Shown here piece by piece: positions 53,253 through 63,790 of a stretch of DNA of 64,000 nt (position 1 is its first letter; every line of letters begins with the position of its first letter). The notes below the pieces were generated by a model that saw nothing but the letters and a program-made list of their open reading frames with translations, searched no databases and was not told where the DNA came from. The DNA is from Asparagopsis taxiformis (lineage: Eukaryota; Rhodophyta; Florideophyceae; Bonnemaisoniales; Bonnemaisoniaceae). A program made the translations under genes and the position numbers. The stretch spans positions 1-64,000 of the forward strand of contig JALQPE010001986.1 in assembly GCA_030407315.1 (NCBI GenBank). The letters are read 5' to 3'.

Positions 53253-55418
53253 ACCGGCCTCACCATCGTCGGGTATCTTCCGTACATTGTTAACCCTTCG
53301 TCCAACGCCTTGTTCGGTGATGAAATGCCGACAACCTCTAGTTCTGCTAGTCGCGCTCGCAAAATTGATATTCTTCATAAAGCACTCGAAAAAGTGTTTT
53401 CGTCCCTATCCACCGCGTTCTCTTCCGGGTTCCCCTGCACAGACTCCACTGCAACTGCCCGCCAATGCTTTCCCATCCTAGCCAATTATTGCTGCGACTT
53501 TCCAGAGGCCAAAGAGCTGTCATGCACTCGCAACAGCACTACCACCACACATCCCTGCCACCGCTGCTACATCCCCGCCACTCAACTTGAATCCAGCGCG
53601 CCACACCAGCCCCGCTCCCTCGATGATACACGCTCTGCACGCCAAGAGAGCGCTCAGGAGCATACAACTGCTCCGCTCGAAGCTCTCTCCCTCCTCGAAC
53701 AACACTCTGTCCTCGAATCGACCGCTCTTTTACCCAGCAACAGTCCCCTAGACCCCTACAACATTTTCTCCTTCGAGCCTCTGCACAATCTCCACCTCGG
53801 CATCTCAAAGCTCATCAAACAGTGCATTGTCCACCGCCTCAGCTCCCCAGACCTCACCACCACCACTGCCTCCCATTCCGGGACACCTCGCACCTTCAAG
53901 AAGGTGAAAAAATCCATCCTTGCCGGCTCAAACAGCATTCTGTCCGCTATCGAACGCGACTACTACATCACCGGTCTTCATGTCGACTTCTCCAAGGGTG
54001 AGAAGGGCACCAATTTGAACGGCCTCTTCACGGAGGACGGCATACGCGGCATGCTCGCAGCCAAAGACTATCACCATGTCGACATGGTGTTCCCTTTCAT
54101 CGCAGCATTCATTGACACATGCTGTGACGAAGTAGAGACAGCCCCCCTCACTTCCATCTGCACGCAATACTCTGACCTCGTCGCATGGGTCATGAAACGC
54201 GGTCGCATCAAGCACTGGACTGCCGCCGAACTAGAAAGCCTCCAGAACTCCATTTCCTATTTCAAACAATCAATGCTCTCCACCCTCGGCCCATTCCACA
54301 CCACAGGTCTCAAAACTTTCAAGTTCCATCTTCTTGACCATCTTCCCGGTGACTTGCAGAGATATGGCGCCCTGGAACACATTGATGCAGGCCCCTACGA
54401 ACACTCGCATCTTCTGTTCAAACAGAGTTATAGGAAAACCTCTCGAAGGCGCTCCACAGCCATGGAAGAGACTATTCGCCACATGGAATTCTCCTTGGCC
54501 ACTCCAACTCGTCACACCCCATCGAACACATTGGGAAACCCACGCATGATATCGCCCACAGACGGTGCAGTACTCGTTCGCGACGGATTCACCGTTGCAC
54601 TGCACGACTTTGCCTCCCTGCTGCCCGATGCAACCCTCCTCGTTGCAGATATCGACGGACAGCCCGATCCTGCCACTCTTTTGCCGCTGCAAAACTCCTC
54701 GTTCCCGTCTGGCACTATAACGCTATTCCAGCAACTCGGTGACACAGCTGCAAAAGCGTTCCTCACCCTCGCTAGACTGCGCGCCACGGCAGAAGGCCCT
54801 CCAATACATGACATGGAAATTTCCGTCACCGCGGTAAAGTCCGCCTACGTCATGGGAGGGTACGTCCCAGATGCCGACGACTTTGACCCGCACAGTGGCA
54901 TGCTTCGCCCCACAAATGTGTCGAGGCACAAGCAGCAGCGCGTCTTTGCAACTTCATCATTCGGCCCCGCAAAGAGATCGCAGTACTCCTTTGTCGTCAT
55001 CTCCGGAACTGCCGATGACTACAGAACCATATGGGTAGGGCGCTTCCTGGCACTGGTACGCCTGCAGTCTCCAAACCTGTTTCAACCTGTAGAACTCGCT
55101 TTCGTGCAGTATATGACCTGCTTTGCCCCAAAAACCGCTGTGGAAAAATCACTTGGGTGCATTTGTTTAAAGTGGTCCACATGGGACCCGGACAACGGAT
55201 CTGTTGACAGCAATGACACTGCATCCCACAGTGCAGGTGGTCCTTGGTTTGACCTCATTCCTGCATCTACTATATCTGGCACCGTGCACATCGTACGAAG
55301 TAACTTTCCAGTCAAGCCATTTACGAAACAAATGCCCTGGTCGGACCACCGTTTCTATCTCAACCGCTTCTACACCAACACTGATTACCAGTTCACAGAT
55401 GATAATGAAGAAGAATAA
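53253..55418 (+). pseudogene. Transposase-like protein, 3' part
   Basis: About 720 codons continuing the frame-shifted gene. The segment FEPLHNLHLGISKLIKQ (near 53772-53822) resembles the D-x2-H...LG...K block of Tnp2, Plavaka and KDZ-type transposases. FKFHLLDHLPGDLQRYG (54318-54368) followed by YEHSHLLFKQSYRK (54397-54438) resembles their C-terminal H...H..G....E..H block, with a possible catalytic Glu. The family call rests on these blocks from memory. The C-terminus is acidic. A convergent gene begins 78 bp downstream on the other strand, as in two-gene DNA transposons. Confidence 0.6.
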
Positions 55419-55495
55419 ATCTAAATCGCAGCACTCTATTGATAATGTACTACATGATAAGCCTTCTGGCCAACGTCACATTTACTGCACTAATT

Positions 55496-57001
55496 TCAAC
55501 CATCCTCTATTACGCCAAAACCGTTATCAGCAGTGGCTGCATGGCGCCGCTCCATGCCCCCATACTGTGGGGCATTGATTTCGACATTCAGATTTGCACT
55601 CAGGTGTCCAGCATATGGGTCAGCGACGAAAAGTTCTGCGCCAATTAGTCCTTGCGCAATCACACAATCCATTACAGCACCGAGGTTTGACGTAATATGC
55701 GATTGAATCCAATCCTCGGACACTAGAACAAGTGATGAGCAGCGGTTTACATCATCAACGACATGAACAATTCCAGACCCCTCTCCGCTTTGCCACACTT
55801 CAACAGCCTCTCTTGTCACAGTACGGCTTGCAAACACATGCCGTGACTGTGCACTAGTCCGCTGTTCGCTCTCGACAACGTCCGTTTCTTCCCTTGCTTG
55901 CGAGCCTTGGAGACAATACATGCAGTACACCACCATACCAACTAATTGCTGAAAAGCTACCCCCACATATTGACTGTACCTCCTTGTAAACTCCTTCTGC
56001 CGTGCACCTCCTTTCCCCTTCGGTTCATCCAAACACTCCACAGTAGTCACTAGCCAAGCATCCAGGCGCGCCAGCGTTAGTATGCTCGTCTCTATGTCCA
56101 TTACTTGTTCTGGTCGTATCGAATAACCCCTGAAGATGTCCAGCACATTCACAGCTACTCGGTTGTTAAACCATGCATCACCATTCACTTCCATTTCGAA
56201 GCTGTCAGGAACCAAGCCTTTGCTGTATCGCAGCTCTGAGAACGGTGCCGTTCGCCACCTCCCCATATCCAAATCACCGTTGCTTTCCCGTTTCAAAAGC
56301 TTCTCAGAAGCTTCGCGCTTTTGATCCTCTCGCTCGTCCATCTCAGCTCGCGTCGTCAGCGTCGTGCATCTGGACATTAATTTCGTGTACCCCAGCGAAC
56401 CGAACAATCTGTCCCTCGCATTACGCTTCCGTGCACTCATCACGTCGGACAGTTTCTGCGTCACCTTCACTTTCAATGCCTTGCTCCCCGCCACAGCCTC
56501 TTGACAGCACACACGCTGCTCCTCATCGGAAAACACATCACACCACGGACTTTGACGCAGTACGTGTCGCACCAAGTCATTCAGCAGATCACTCTCGTCC
56601 CTGTACGAAGGTGTATACCACTGCAGATTCTTGATGATATAGCCCGGAGGGGTAGCAATATATCCTACACCGTTTTCGCTCCAAAGTGTCCCTTCTACCG
56701 GCTCTACCTCGATGGTACGTCCAGTCCAACGTCTCTGCGTTTGTTCCGCCATAGGGTCCAGCTCCATAGTCTCGTTCTTGCACCACTTTGTCAGGTTTTC
56801 CTCAACCGCCCTAAGAACTCCAAGGTATTTCACAGGAATGGCTTTCTGTATGTTCGACTTACCGCCACCGTGATCACTGATTCTACCTGTTCTCGCAATT
56901 GCAGTAAGGCTGGCATTTTCCGCCTGCAGAGTCTTCACCTTAGCCTCCAACGCAACTATCTCTGTGGTGAGCGCCTTGTTTGCTATGTCCTGGCTAAACA
57001 C
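55496..57001 (-). CDS. Accessory protein, C-terminal part, reached by frameshift
   Basis: 501 codons opening with GTG, not ATG, and starting exactly at the A AAA AAG run that ends the upstream frame. Residues about 5-35 continue the coiled coil begun upstream (ANKALTTEIVALEAKVKTLQAE). The rest is a folded-looking domain with conserved-looking Trp and Cys residues (LTKWCKNETMELDPM, RRWTGRTIEVE, CYCLQ-like stretch) and basic patches (SARKRNARDRL). No named domain. It is convergent with the transposase-like gene and probably belongs to the same mobile element, perhaps as a DNA-binding accessory protein (inference). Confidence 0.6.
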   Translation of the reverse strand: MFSQDIANKALTTEIVALEAKVKTLQAENASLTAIARTGRISDHGGGKSNIQKAIPVKYLGVLRAVEENLTKWCKNETMELDPMAEQTQRRWTGRTIEVEPVEGTLWSENGVGYIATPPGYIIKNLQWYTPSYRDESDLLNDLVRHVLRQSPWCDVFSDEEQRVCCQEAVAGSKALKVKVTQKLSDVMSARKRNARDRLFGSLGYTKLMSRCTTLTTRAEMDEREDQKREASEKLLKRESNGDLDMGRWRTAPFSELRYSKGLVPDSFEMEVNGDAWFNNRVAVNVLDIFRGYSIRPEQVMDIETSILTLARLDAWLVTTVECLDEPKGKGGARQKEFTRRYSQYVGVAFQQLVGMVVYCMYCLQGSQAREETDVVESEQRTSAQSRHVFASRTVTREAVEVWQSGEGSGIVHVVDDVNRCSSLVLVSEDWIQSHITSNLGAVMDCVIAQGLIGAELFVADPYAGHLSANLNVEINAPQYGGMERRHAATADNGFGVIEDG

Positions 57002-57780
57002 TTTTTTTCCAGCTCCGCGATCTTCTTCTTCTGCGCATTGATGCGACTCGCCATTAAATCGATGGATTCCGGCGGATGCAACCTCTCTGCCCTCACCGTC
57101 CCCCCATCTCGCACGCTATCGGGATTATGATGTCCTCCATCGGCAATAGCCTGACGTCGCGGGGGCGTTACGCGCATATTTGGCACCAATGACAGTCTGT
57201 TGTGACGAGGCCCGCACTCCGGCTGCTCTCTCCCCTCAGTACCACCTGACCGCCGATGATAGTTGGCATCCTGTGAACGTTGCTCAGAAACAACATCCCT
57301 TGCCGCTATCCTCGGGTCCCTGACTGCATTACCTGCTGGGGCTGATGTACTCGGCATAGTTGGCGCAGTGGGGGTCACAGCCTCCAGTGTCTCGCGAACC
57401 CCCGGCTGGGACTCCGTCTGCAGCACCTCCGCATCTGCCAACCCGGGAGAAACTACCTTTGCCATAGCACTCTGCCGCAATTCCAACATGTTTTGAGCCA
57501 CTATCATGTCATCATCATGATGTTCACTGTCCCTGCGAGCACGCTTGCCTCGGTCAAGCCCCATCTCTCTCCGCGCCGTTCCTCCTTCCTCACTTTCTCG
57601 CTGCGGATCCCCAGTTCTGCGCCGGTCCGTCTTGCGACTACCGGACCGCGGTTCAATGCTGCCGGTAGGCCCACACCGCTTCTTCGCACGGGATTGTCGG
57701 GCACTCGATACAGCAGCTGCTGACCGGTTTTTCTGGAGGCCCGGAGGCTTTGGAGCTTTCTTCGCAATACGCGGCGGCAT
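56999..57780 (-). CDS. Accessory protein, N-terminal part
   Basis: Starts at the ATG at 57780 (MPPRIAKKAPKPPGL). A basic N-terminus full of Lys/Arg suits nuclear entry. It is followed by a disordered Arg/Ser/Glu/Gly region and a short coiled coil at the end (INAQKKKIAELEKK). In the zero frame the protein stops eight codons after the run, at 56983. Reading one base back at GAA AAA AAG gives the 501-codon frame and extends the coiled coil without a break. It could be programmed -1 frameshifting or a homopolymer indel. A TATA-like ACTATAC lies on the minus strand at about 57839-57846. Confidence 0.6.
57002..57008 (-). promoter_or_regulatory. Candidate -1 ribosomal frameshift site
   Basis: Minus-strand A AAA AAG, in the correct phase (GAA AAA AAG) to slip from the 251-codon frame into the 501-codon frame. 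Confidence 0.45.
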
Positions 57781-57960
57781 AATGAAGCTTTCCCGAAGCG
57801 ATGGAACGATTGAGTTGCAAGAGATACAAAAAAGATTGCTGTATAGTGTCGGTAACCACAACGGTCTGCGATGAACGTTCAGGTCAGGTCAAGTACCGGA
57901 CACAGCATGAGCAAAAATGGCTATTTTTCCAGCCCAGATTTTAGTTCGTACAGTGGTGAA

Positions 57961-58353
57961 AAACCAGGCCACGTCGCTGGTTAAATCGATCCCCAACCTC
58001 TGGATAAGCGCCATCGAATATTTTAGTAAATTTGCTGGTGAAATTCCAGTGCTTGTACAGTACGAGTGGCCTGGTTGAAAACCAGTGGTTTGGATGGTTT
58101 GGCCAGGGGGTACTGGTTTGCACCAGGCCACGGCGGTGGGTCGGACAGTGGTTATGATCCAGCGTACTGTGCTGGTTAATTTCAGGAGGTGATCTGGATT
58201 TTGACCAGCCAATGAAGTGGAGTATACCAGTTTTGGTGATGGAATATGACCAGAGGGTAGGCTGGTTGTTGGCACAATGAGTGCTGGTTGGAAACCAGCA
58301 CATCAGCTGGTTGAAACCAGCCTACCCACTGGATTTCAACCAGACCCGACACT
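57961..58353. repeat. Subterminal-type array of CTGGT/ACCAG motifs
   Basis: About ten CTGGT and nine ACCAG pentamers in under 400 bp, alternating in orientation, several forming small hairpins such as GCTGGTTGGAAACCAGC. It lies just upstream of the accessory gene. Such arrays of short inverted motifs are the usual transposase-binding regions near the ends of CACTA and related DNA transposons. Confidence 0.7.
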
Positions 58354-59279
58354 GGTTTGAAGCAGTCGAAAGACTGGAATAATTCCATCGTCTGAAGTAG
58401 ATTCTACCAATGTATACACAGGTTTTTTCCATCATATTGTATGGATTTTTGTTGTAGTGTAATGGATGCAAACCAGCAGTATAGATGGATTGTAGTACTG
58501 ATTTGACTGGTAAAGTACCATCAAAGAAGGTGTTTGAAGGGCTGGAAGGACGGGAAATTTACCACCGGACGGGATGGAATGGATAGGGTGGGACGCTGGC
58601 TTTCGGCGGGTGGGAGACGCCACTATTCTAATCATAGGATCTAGGATGGGAAGTGTACGACAGATAAGAACTGAACATATGACAGATTGGTCATGTCGAC
58701 CAGAATTACATCTTCTTCCTGGTAGGGAAGGGGACTGCAAGTTTATTCTGAAGAGCGCTGAATTAAAGTATTGATAGTACTACCATTTCTACTCTACAAA
58801 ACTGCTATCTATGTACTGTGAGCTGTAGAAAACTAAAGCCTATTTCCTATTTCGGAGTAGAGACGAAATAAAGTATGGATATGATGAATAGAGGAAAAAG
58901 TTAGAAATTGAAATGAACCCATAGTGGCTGAAGAGAAGGTGAAAATACGTACCGAAGGGGGAGCGGGAGGGGAGAATGAGAAGAAAGAACCGAATTATGG
59001 GAGAGAGAAAGTCTGTTAGTATTTGTTGCAGCGTCTTGGTCAGAGTAGAGATGGAGAACTTACATGGTTACATGGGAAGGGGGAGGGAATTAAGAAAGCA
59101 GAAGGAGATCCTCAATAGGGGAAAAACCTGGGTGATAACGAGAGAGAGTGACGAGAAGAGTGGAAAAGAGTGACGGTAGGCGCTTAAATGTCGACAGAAG
59201 GTGCCCGTGGCGGTCAGAAACGACGCTTGGCACGACGCTTGGCGAAACTAAAGCGCGCACTTTTTTCTATTTCAAAAAA
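58354..59279. other. Stretch with no supportable gene
   Basis: Only frames under 105 codons. Purine-rich from 58860 to 59170 (GGGAG, GAGAAG runs). It separates the CTGGT array from the palindrome field. Confidence 0.5.
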
Positions 59280-60777
59280 TGGCGGACAATTGTGCCGGCA
59301 CAATTGTCCGCCACGTGCGGCCGCACAGCAAATGAAGACGTCCAAGATGGTCACAAATCTTACAGCGCACCATGCGCCGTGAGTACAGTAAAAGAACAAA
59401 GATGTTCAGAGAATGAGAATGAAATCAGAAGGATGAAGTCGAAAGAACGCGGTATGGAATATGCATATTCCATACTTGTACATCCCTCTTTACACATGTG
59501 TAAAGAGGGATGTACAAGTAGCTACTTGTGGCACTAGTGGTTAAAAAGCACAAAAAGATATTAGAGTGTAAGTACGTATAGATGGAACGAGTTATTATCA
59601 AGGTGCAGAGCAGAAAAGACTTTCACGTAAAGATTTAATGTTTTGATGTTGTGTGAGGTGGGAAAGTAGAGAAGGGCACATATATTGTTAGCAATATATA
59701 AATTTATATGAACAATATTGTACCGAGTAGTAATAGAAAGCTAGCCTGCCCTCGGAGGGTGTCTATTTCCTCTAGTGGTGATAGAAAAAGGTCCGCCATC
59801 GAGGAAAGATGGACCACCATGTGTAATAGAACGAGTAGAAAAGTTGATGGAGCATATATGCTCTCACCCACAACTGTACTCCTGAACTATAGTTCAGGAG
59901 CACAGTTGTGGATGAGACAGACCTTTCAAACACTAGCGGTAAGAGGCCGAAACCAGCTTCCCATGAGCTTCTGTACCTCGCATTCTCCAGATTCATACTT
60001 TGAGACAGGATAGACTAGCGCACATGGATGTAGAGGATATGAAACGGTATCGGAAGCAGTAGTCTGATCGGTTCTCTGTTCCCGAAGAAATACTTCCAGG
60101 ACTATCCAGAGTGTAGGATAAGATGACATGGAAAGAACACGAGTCGATCAACTCTTGTTCTTTCCATGTCTTCGAAGACAGAAACCGGCAGCACGCCTGA
60201 AGGGCAGAACCCTTTGTGACCTCCTCAGGTTTAGAGCAATCACGGAAAGCAGAAGTACGGGAGGTGCCGGATGTTTAACCATCCGGTACCTCCAGTCCCA
60301 ATTGGTCAGAAGAGGTCCACCGGACGCCTTTGGCGAGATACCCGAGAATATTCTCAGGCAAATCTACTTCTCATCCATATGGATGAGAATCTACTTACTA
60401 CTAGTAGTTTTGCTTGCACATTCGTAAACAGCTGTAGAACTGGAGAGCTTCACCGTCACCGACGAGTAGTGGTTGTATAGGGAGAAGAAGCACGGGTGGA
60501 AGGATGTGCAAAGATGATTGAGAAATGGGTCAACGATAGTGCACCATGGTGCACTATCGTTGACCCACTTCACTAGAAAACCAAGATACCATATTGGATA
60601 CTGGTTTACTTGAGACACACGCTTGTCCAGGAAGACGAAGAGAGGGGCAATACACCGTTCGGAACCTCCTGACGCCGTTTTTTCATACTCGACTTAGTCG
60701 AGCAAAACTCAATCTGGGTAGCAAACTAGTCCGGATTGAGTTTTGCTCGACCAGTTCCAGTATGCCAAATATTTGGC
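59280..60777. repeat. Field of unrelated palindromes
   Basis: At least 17 palindromes in 1.5 kb. The longest are 59280-59313 (34 bp, perfect), 59452-59475 (24, perfect), 59473-59520 (48, perfect), 59868-59911 (44, one mismatch), 60125-60170 (46, two mismatches), 60260-60293 (34, two), 60368-60389 (22, perfect), 60526-60567 (42, perfect) and 60697-60751 (18-bp arms, 19-base loop). Shorter perfect ones are 59315-59326, 59514-59529, 59696-59709, 59850-59863, 60167-60180, 60344-60355, 60397-60408 and 60764-60777. Apart from the 60697 core, they do not share sequence with each other. Confidence 0.92.
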
Positions 60778-61760
60778 CCCTCCGCAGATTTCGCTCTAGT
60801 CTACGAATACGCCGGTAATTACAATGTAATTGAAGTAATTGTAATTACATTTTTTGGAGCATACTAGATTCTCGAGACCGACTTGCTGGCGAGATAATTA
60901 CTTTCCGTAATTAGTACTTGAAATTGCCACTCAATTGCAATTACTTCAACTACAATGTAACTACCACCATATTCAGAAACTAGAGCAAATTTCATGGGAG
61001 GGTCAAAAAATTTGTCATACCGGAATTGGTCGAGTAAAACTCAATCCGGGAAACGGACTAGGCCGGATTGAGTTTTGCTCGACCAATTCCGGTATGACAA
61101 ATTTTTTGAGCCCCCCATGGAATTCACTCTAGTTTCTAAATATTGTGGTAATTACATTGTAATTGAAGTAATTGCAATTGAGTGGCAATTTCAAGTACTA
61201 ATTACGGAAAGTAATTATCTCGCCAGCGAGTCGGTCTCGAGAATCAAGTGTGCTCCAACAAATATAATTGCAATTACTTCAATTACATTGTAATTACCAG
61301 CATATTCGGAAACTAGAGTGAAATCTACAGGGGGGTCAAAAAATTTGTCATACCGGATTTGGTCGAGTAAAACTCAATCCGGGAAACGGACTAGGCCGGA
61401 TTGAGTTTTGCTCGACCAATTCCGGTATGAAAAATTTTTTGACCCTCCCATGAAATTTGCTCTAGTTTCTGAATATGGTGGTATTACATTGTAATTGAAG
61501 TAATTGCAATTGAGTGGCAATTTCAAGTACTAATTACGGAAAGTAATTATCTCGCCAGCCAGTCGGTCTCGAGAATCTAGTATGCTCCAAAAAATGTAAT
61601 TACAATTACTTCAATTACATTGTAATTACCAGCATATTCGTAAACTAGAGTGAAATCTGCAGGGGCGTCAAAAATTTGTCATATGGGAATTAGTCGAGCA
61701 AAACTCAATCTGGAAAGCAAGCAACGCCGGATTGAGTGTTGCCAAACTAGTCTTTGGGCT
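60685..61760. repeat. Array of four palindromic cores with a 332-bp period
   Basis: Cores are centred at 60724, 61056, 61389 and 61720 (spacings 332, 333, 331). All contain GAGCAAAACTCAATC (or GAGTAAAACTC) and its inverse. The second core has 47-bp arms (61003-61049 and 61063-61109), the third 50-bp arms (61333-61382 and 61396-61445). Linkers between cores carry TAATTAC/GTAATTA and TCTCGAGA; the first linker is inverted relative to the other two. Confidence 0.9.
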
Positions 61761-61822
61761 GTAACGTCCATCCATAGTCACCCACAACATGTCTACTAGT
61801 CCTCCAGCTTCACCCGCTTTGG

Positions 61823-63487
61823 ATGCGACGCCTATGCTCTTTGCCCCTCTCCACACCATACAATTCCCTCATGCCTCCTCCCAACGAAAACAACGACCTG
61901 CTCTGCGAAATAGAAGAGATGTACTCCGCACTTCTTCAACGGTTTCTCGCTCCTATCCATGATGGATTGGCCGCTTTGCGCTATCTCGCTTCAATTCTAG
62001 AGGGTACCAACACGCGTGGCGTTTCATGCCGGGACCGCGGTCCCGACATGCACATTGCTTGCCAGGTCGTGAACAGCATTTTCACCAACAAAGCCACCGT
62101 CTCCCGCTTTGTAGCTCACTGCACCATAAAGGAATTGGCGAGGACTGGCACTCCGTTCGAAAACTCCTCTGCAAACCCTTCTCAACCTTCCAATTCATGT
62201 CCAGCTCTGCTCCTCGCCGCGTTGTCCTTCTCCCAATTCTCTTCCGCCCCTTCAGACATCACACAGTCCAAGCGGTCCCTCATCACCAGCCCTGTCGGGA
62301 AGAAACACGTCTACCTTCAGCGGTCCATCGTCGGCTCTGCTTTCTTGTCGATGGCCAATGACCATATCGTTAGGTGGAAGGATTCAACCATGCGCAAGGC
62401 AGGACTAGCAGACCCTGGAGAAGAAGATGACCTTAAAATGTCGACAGAACTCCGCAGCTATCCACTTCGAAACGCGACTGTTGTGCCTCTGAACAAGCCC
62501 GCCTGGGTGCGCCTCCCAACTCAAGCTCTTCGCGAAGCATTTGCTCTCGCGATGCCTACCGACGAAGACAACCTCTTCGTGCCCCCTTCAAAGCGGAAAA
62601 GACTATCTACCGACTCCGACATGGAATCCATTCCAGCTCCCTCACTCTCGTCCCCCACTTTCAGAAATTCCGGTCTCGCTCCCGCCGACACTGCACCAGT
62701 TCTAATCGCTACTTCCGCGCTGCGTGCACTCACAAAGTTCTTCAACAACGCCAGAAAGACTGTGAAACTGGAGCTCCTCAAATCGTCCTTCTTTCTTCTC
62801 CACCAAGACTTCGGCGCCGCTCTCCTCGAAAATCCTGCGAGCAGAAACCATGGCTCGTTCATGACTGGAAGCAATGAGCTCCCCATTCGTCCTCCCGATT
62901 CCATTCCGACCACAACGAGAGCGTACGGAAACAGTGCCGAAGCACACAAAGTTTATGAAGAAAACGACAAAATCTTCAACGCTTTCACACTCGGCTGTGA
63001 GGAGCTCATGGTTCAGCTCACCTATACTGTTTCCGTCACAGACACAGATGCTGTCTCCTCATCCCCCAGTACCTCAAAGCAGAGAAAAGCGGTGATAAAA
63101 TTCTCCTTCCTCACTACCGCCATGATTATTCTCAGCAGTCTCACTCAGTGCAATCAACGTCACATTCTCTGTTACAGCACGCAAAGTATTCTCGCCGCTT
63201 ACAAAATTGCTCTATGTTTGAAGTCCCTCTTCTGCACAATGCTCAATGCAGAAGATTATGCAGAAGCTGGCTTCCCATGTGCTGGACATCACGGCTGCCT
63301 CGACATTCGCGACTACATCCCGGGTGGCGAGCTACTCTCCAGTTTGATTCGGAAGAAGAGGAACGTATCTGCCCATGAATATGAGACCATCAAATTTGAT
63401 GAATCTGACCTTCACTCTCCGGCGTCTGAGGACCCCAATCCTTCCTGCCACGCCACAGAAGATTTGCAACCTCTCTACGAAGATTAA
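61823..63487 (+). CDS. Protein of unknown function next to the palindrome field
   Basis: 554 residues from the ATG at 61823; a second ATG at 61871 (MPPPNENNDLL) is an equally good start and would give 538. No signal peptide. The first 70 residues are helical and acidic, and a nuclear-localisation-like PSKRKRL is near residue 258. The C-terminal third has a hydrophobic helical stretch (FSFLTTAMIILSSLTQC) and several Cys/His residues (CAGHHGCLD). I do not recognise a family. It is intronless, flanked by palindromes on both sides, and may be the protein of an undescribed mobile element (inference). Confidence 0.6.
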   Translation: MRRLCSLPLSTPYNSLMPPPNENNDLLCEIEEMYSALLQRFLAPIHDGLAALRYLASILEGTNTRGVSCRDRGPDMHIACQVVNSIFTNKATVSRFVAHCTIKELARTGTPFENSSANPSQPSNSCPALLLAALSFSQFSSAPSDITQSKRSLITSPVGKKHVYLQRSIVGSAFLSMANDHIVRWKDSTMRKAGLADPGEEDDLKMSTELRSYPLRNATVVPLNKPAWVRLPTQALREAFALAMPTDEDNLFVPPSKRKRLSTDSDMESIPAPSLSSPTFRNSGLAPADTAPVLIATSALRALTKFFNNARKTVKLELLKSSFFLLHQDFGAALLENPASRNHGSFMTGSNELPIRPPDSIPTTTRAYGNSAEAHKVYEENDKIFNAFTLGCEELMVQLTYTVSVTDTDAVSSSPSTSKQRKAVIKFSFLTTAMIILSSLTQCNQRHILCYSTQSILAAYKIALCLKSLFCTMLNAEDYAEAGFPCAGHHGCLDIRDYIPGGELLSSLIRKKRNVSAHEYETIKFDESDLHSPASEDPNPSCHATEDLQPLYED

Positions 63488-63728
63488 CAGCTTGTAATAT
63501 CCCTCGTAAAGTGAGTCTTGCCCCATACCTAGAGCTAGCTACTTCAAACCCTGCCGTAAAACTTTATGTTTGTTGTCACCTTCATACTTAGTAAGTGCCC
63601 ATTTTACTGCTTTCACCTCCTTCCTTCTACTAGCACCTTTCTACATCCTCCTATAAGAGATCTGATGCATGCGAGCGGGCATATTGGTCGTTCAAAATCT
63701 ATCTTGGTAACTGGAAGAATTGCGTTTG

Positions 63729-63748
63729 TACGGATCCGTATGCATACG
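63729..63748. repeat. Two overlapping 12-bp palindromes
   Basis: TACGGATCCGTA (63729-63740) and CGTATGCATACG (63737-63748) share four bases, the same overlap style as in the field at 59473-59529. Confidence 0.8.
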
Positions 63749-63768
63749 CGGTGGAAGTAGTGGAATGC

Positions 63769-63790
63769 CAATCTGCATATATGCAGATTG
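63769..63790. repeat. 22-bp perfect palindrome
   Basis: Arms CAATCTGCATA and its exact complement; unrelated in sequence to the other palindromes. Confidence 0.85.

Noticed and set aside
59280..61760. A CRISPR-like array or series of transcription terminators
   Set aside because: There are no constant repeats with unique spacers, and the genome is eukaryotic. The palindromes are mostly different from each other and lack T-tracts.
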